From positions 607,001 through 671,000 of the forward strand of contig JAJOZX010002580.1 of the NCBI GenBank assembly GCA_023014485.1: 64,000 nt of DNA, read 5' to 3'. The translations under genes and the position numbers were made by a program. Under the pieces are notes generated by a model. The model did no database searches. It worked only from the letters and a program-made list of their open reading frames with translations, and had not been told where the DNA came from. Below, in pieces: positions 62,966-64,000 of the stretch (the stretch's first letter is position 1; each line of letters opens with the position of its first letter). Origin of the DNA: Bathynomus jamesi. Its lineage: Eukaryota > Arthropoda > Malacostraca > Isopoda > Cirolanidae.

Positions 62966-63481
62966 ATGGGTGCTCTTGAAACAAATTTAAATAAAAGAGC
63001 AAACATATACGAAAATGTTGCAAGCAACTTTTCCTTTCTGGTTGATGTAGATGCTTCGGAAGAACAGCTGAGCGAGGGTGTAAAGCTTCTGGTTGAAGCC
63101 TATCCTGAAGATATTGATGTCACTCTTGTTAGAGAATTAAAACACTTTCATGCTTACATCAAACAAAATTACTCAGATAAAAAACATTTATGCCACCAGG
63201 ATCTGTATCAAATCATCATCCAAGATAATATTCAGGTTGGCTTTCCCTAATGTAGAGCAATACTGCGGCTCTTTTTTTAGTCTAATGGTAACGAATTGCT
63301 CAGGTGAAAGGTCATTTTCGCGACTGAAAAGAATAAAAAAAGTGAACTACGGATGACAATGTTAAAAGAAAAGCTGCTGCACTAAGCATTTTGTGCATAG
63401 AGTGACAAACTTCGTAGTTTATCCTTTGACGACATTATCAATGATTTTGTCACCCAAAAATCACGAAATAAAACGTTTTAA

Positions 63482-63867
63482 ATGCAAATGAGATCCATTT
63501 CCATTTAATAACTGCTGATCTGCACAATTGCTCTACTGTTGCTGTAGAAGAAAAGTTTTAATACCAAATTTGAAATCGTACTAAGGTATCTTCATTTGAG
63601 GGTATCTCGATCATAATGCAAATTAGCTTATTGCAAGATAATTTTTTTAGTTAGATCATTAGTTTTTAATCTTTTGTTGCAACCTTTGCCTGCCTCTGTA
63701 TAATATACAATATGCATGAATTAGAATACATTTAACTGATAACGCCATGGGACCTCGTAATCTAAGCATAGCTTAGGCCGCAGGGGTGGGGAAACTTTTC
63801 AGTACCAAGGCGAAAATCGATAACATAAACACCTCCGCGGGCGTCTGGCAAATTTTAAGCTTATATA
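63482..63867. other. Non-coding segment after hAT1
   Basis: Contains caggggtggggaaactt at 63,781, which resembles another hAT 5' end, unpaired within the window. Confidence 0.35.
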
Positions 63868-64000
63868 CAGCGTGTCCCAAAGAAATGTATACCCACTTTG
63901 CTCGATAATATCAGCTATGAGGATAATAAATATATTACTTTGTATATGTTTTTTAATAAAGAATTTTCTCCTGAATCTAAATATGTAATTATTTTTATTA
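63868..64000. mobile_element. Start of a mariner-type element, cut by window edge
   Basis: After TA the sequence cagcgtgtcccaaagaaatg, then tatacccacttt, closely follows the termini of the mariner derivatives at 14,147 and 31,829. The rest lies outside the window, so I cannot say whether it encodes an intact transposase. Confidence 0.6.

Larger units (their letters stand above)
57413..63481 (+). pseudogene. hAT1: degenerate DUF4371-type hAT transposase, split by hAT3
   Basis: Coding remnants at 57,413-59,239 and 62,966-63,481. The first part begins MKRTFESRFQK and includes RQIKQLPKVDSYFT, a DDIAFWLQKG region, the DUF4371 motif LSVDSTPDFSHVDQLTV (58,307) and FIPMMGA. The second part resumes with ALETNLNKRANIYENV and runs to GERSFSRLKRIKK (63,302, dimerisation domain), then DDIINDFV and a final TAA at 63,479. 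Many stops and shifts separate them. The interrupted protein reads through 59,239/62,974 when hAT3 and one duplication are removed. Its own termini are not identified with confidence. Confidence 0.85.

Noticed and set aside
53199..63790. Calling 53,199 and about 63,770 the two ends of hAT1
   Set aside because: The right side resembles the left only weakly and no matching 8-bp duplication was found.
1..64000. tRNA, rRNA, snRNA or CRISPR features
   Set aside because: No cloverleaf-like or box A/B sequence, no rRNA core and no regularly spaced repeat-spacer array was seen by eye.

Overview
This 64 kb window is eukaryotic and looks like an arthropod genome, most plausibly a crustacean. That is an inference from AT-rich intergenic DNA, many long (CA)n and (TA)n microsatellites, TTAGG-like repeats, a DUF4817-type mariner and other transposon families common in aquatic arthropods. 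I find no convincing host gene, tRNA or rRNA. Almost everything recognisable is a mobile element or its debris, and every large transposase or reverse transcriptase I could follow carries stops, frameshifts or deletions.

Positions 1-40,333 are built from nested inverted duplications. A composite made of a non-LTR retrotransposon (NLTR1) with a large DNA transposon inserted in its reading frame occurs three times: copy A (1-4,608), copy B (4,609-10,600, opposite orientation) and copy C (34,360-44,100). A and B form a palindrome with a spacer of about 1.37 kb. B and everything up to about 22,242 is repeated in reverse at 22,982-40,333, giving inverted arms of about 17.5 kb around a 0.74 kb hinge. 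The arms have diverged by substitutions, microsatellite lengths and private insertions. The left arm has one mariner deletion derivative and a DUF4817 mariner. The right arm has the mariner derivative at a different site and a 2.65 kb non-LTR insertion with a 9-bp target duplication.

The DNA transposon is best seen in copy C (36,904-43,620). It is about 6.7 kb, has terminal inverted repeats of roughly 100 bp and an apparent 3-bp ATG duplication. It carries one long multi-exon gene with N-terminal Cys/His clusters, a middle region I cannot assign, a C-terminal half with the acidic residue pattern of XPG/FEN1-type nucleases, and a CXC-like cysteine tail. I tentatively call it Academ-like. In copy C a 583-bp fold-back hAT MITE splits one exon.

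The right side (44,100-64,000) is unrelated to the inverted repeat. It holds a degenerate non-LTR element with an RNase H domain (44,330-49,650), a better preserved CR1/Jockey-group element (49,990-52,640) whose fragment also lies inside the previous one, and three DUF4371/ZMYM-like hAT transposons. One hAT is complete at 53,781-56,915. Another (59,240-62,965) is inserted in the coding sequence of the third. Both have exact 8-bp target duplications. The window ends inside the start of another mariner-type element.
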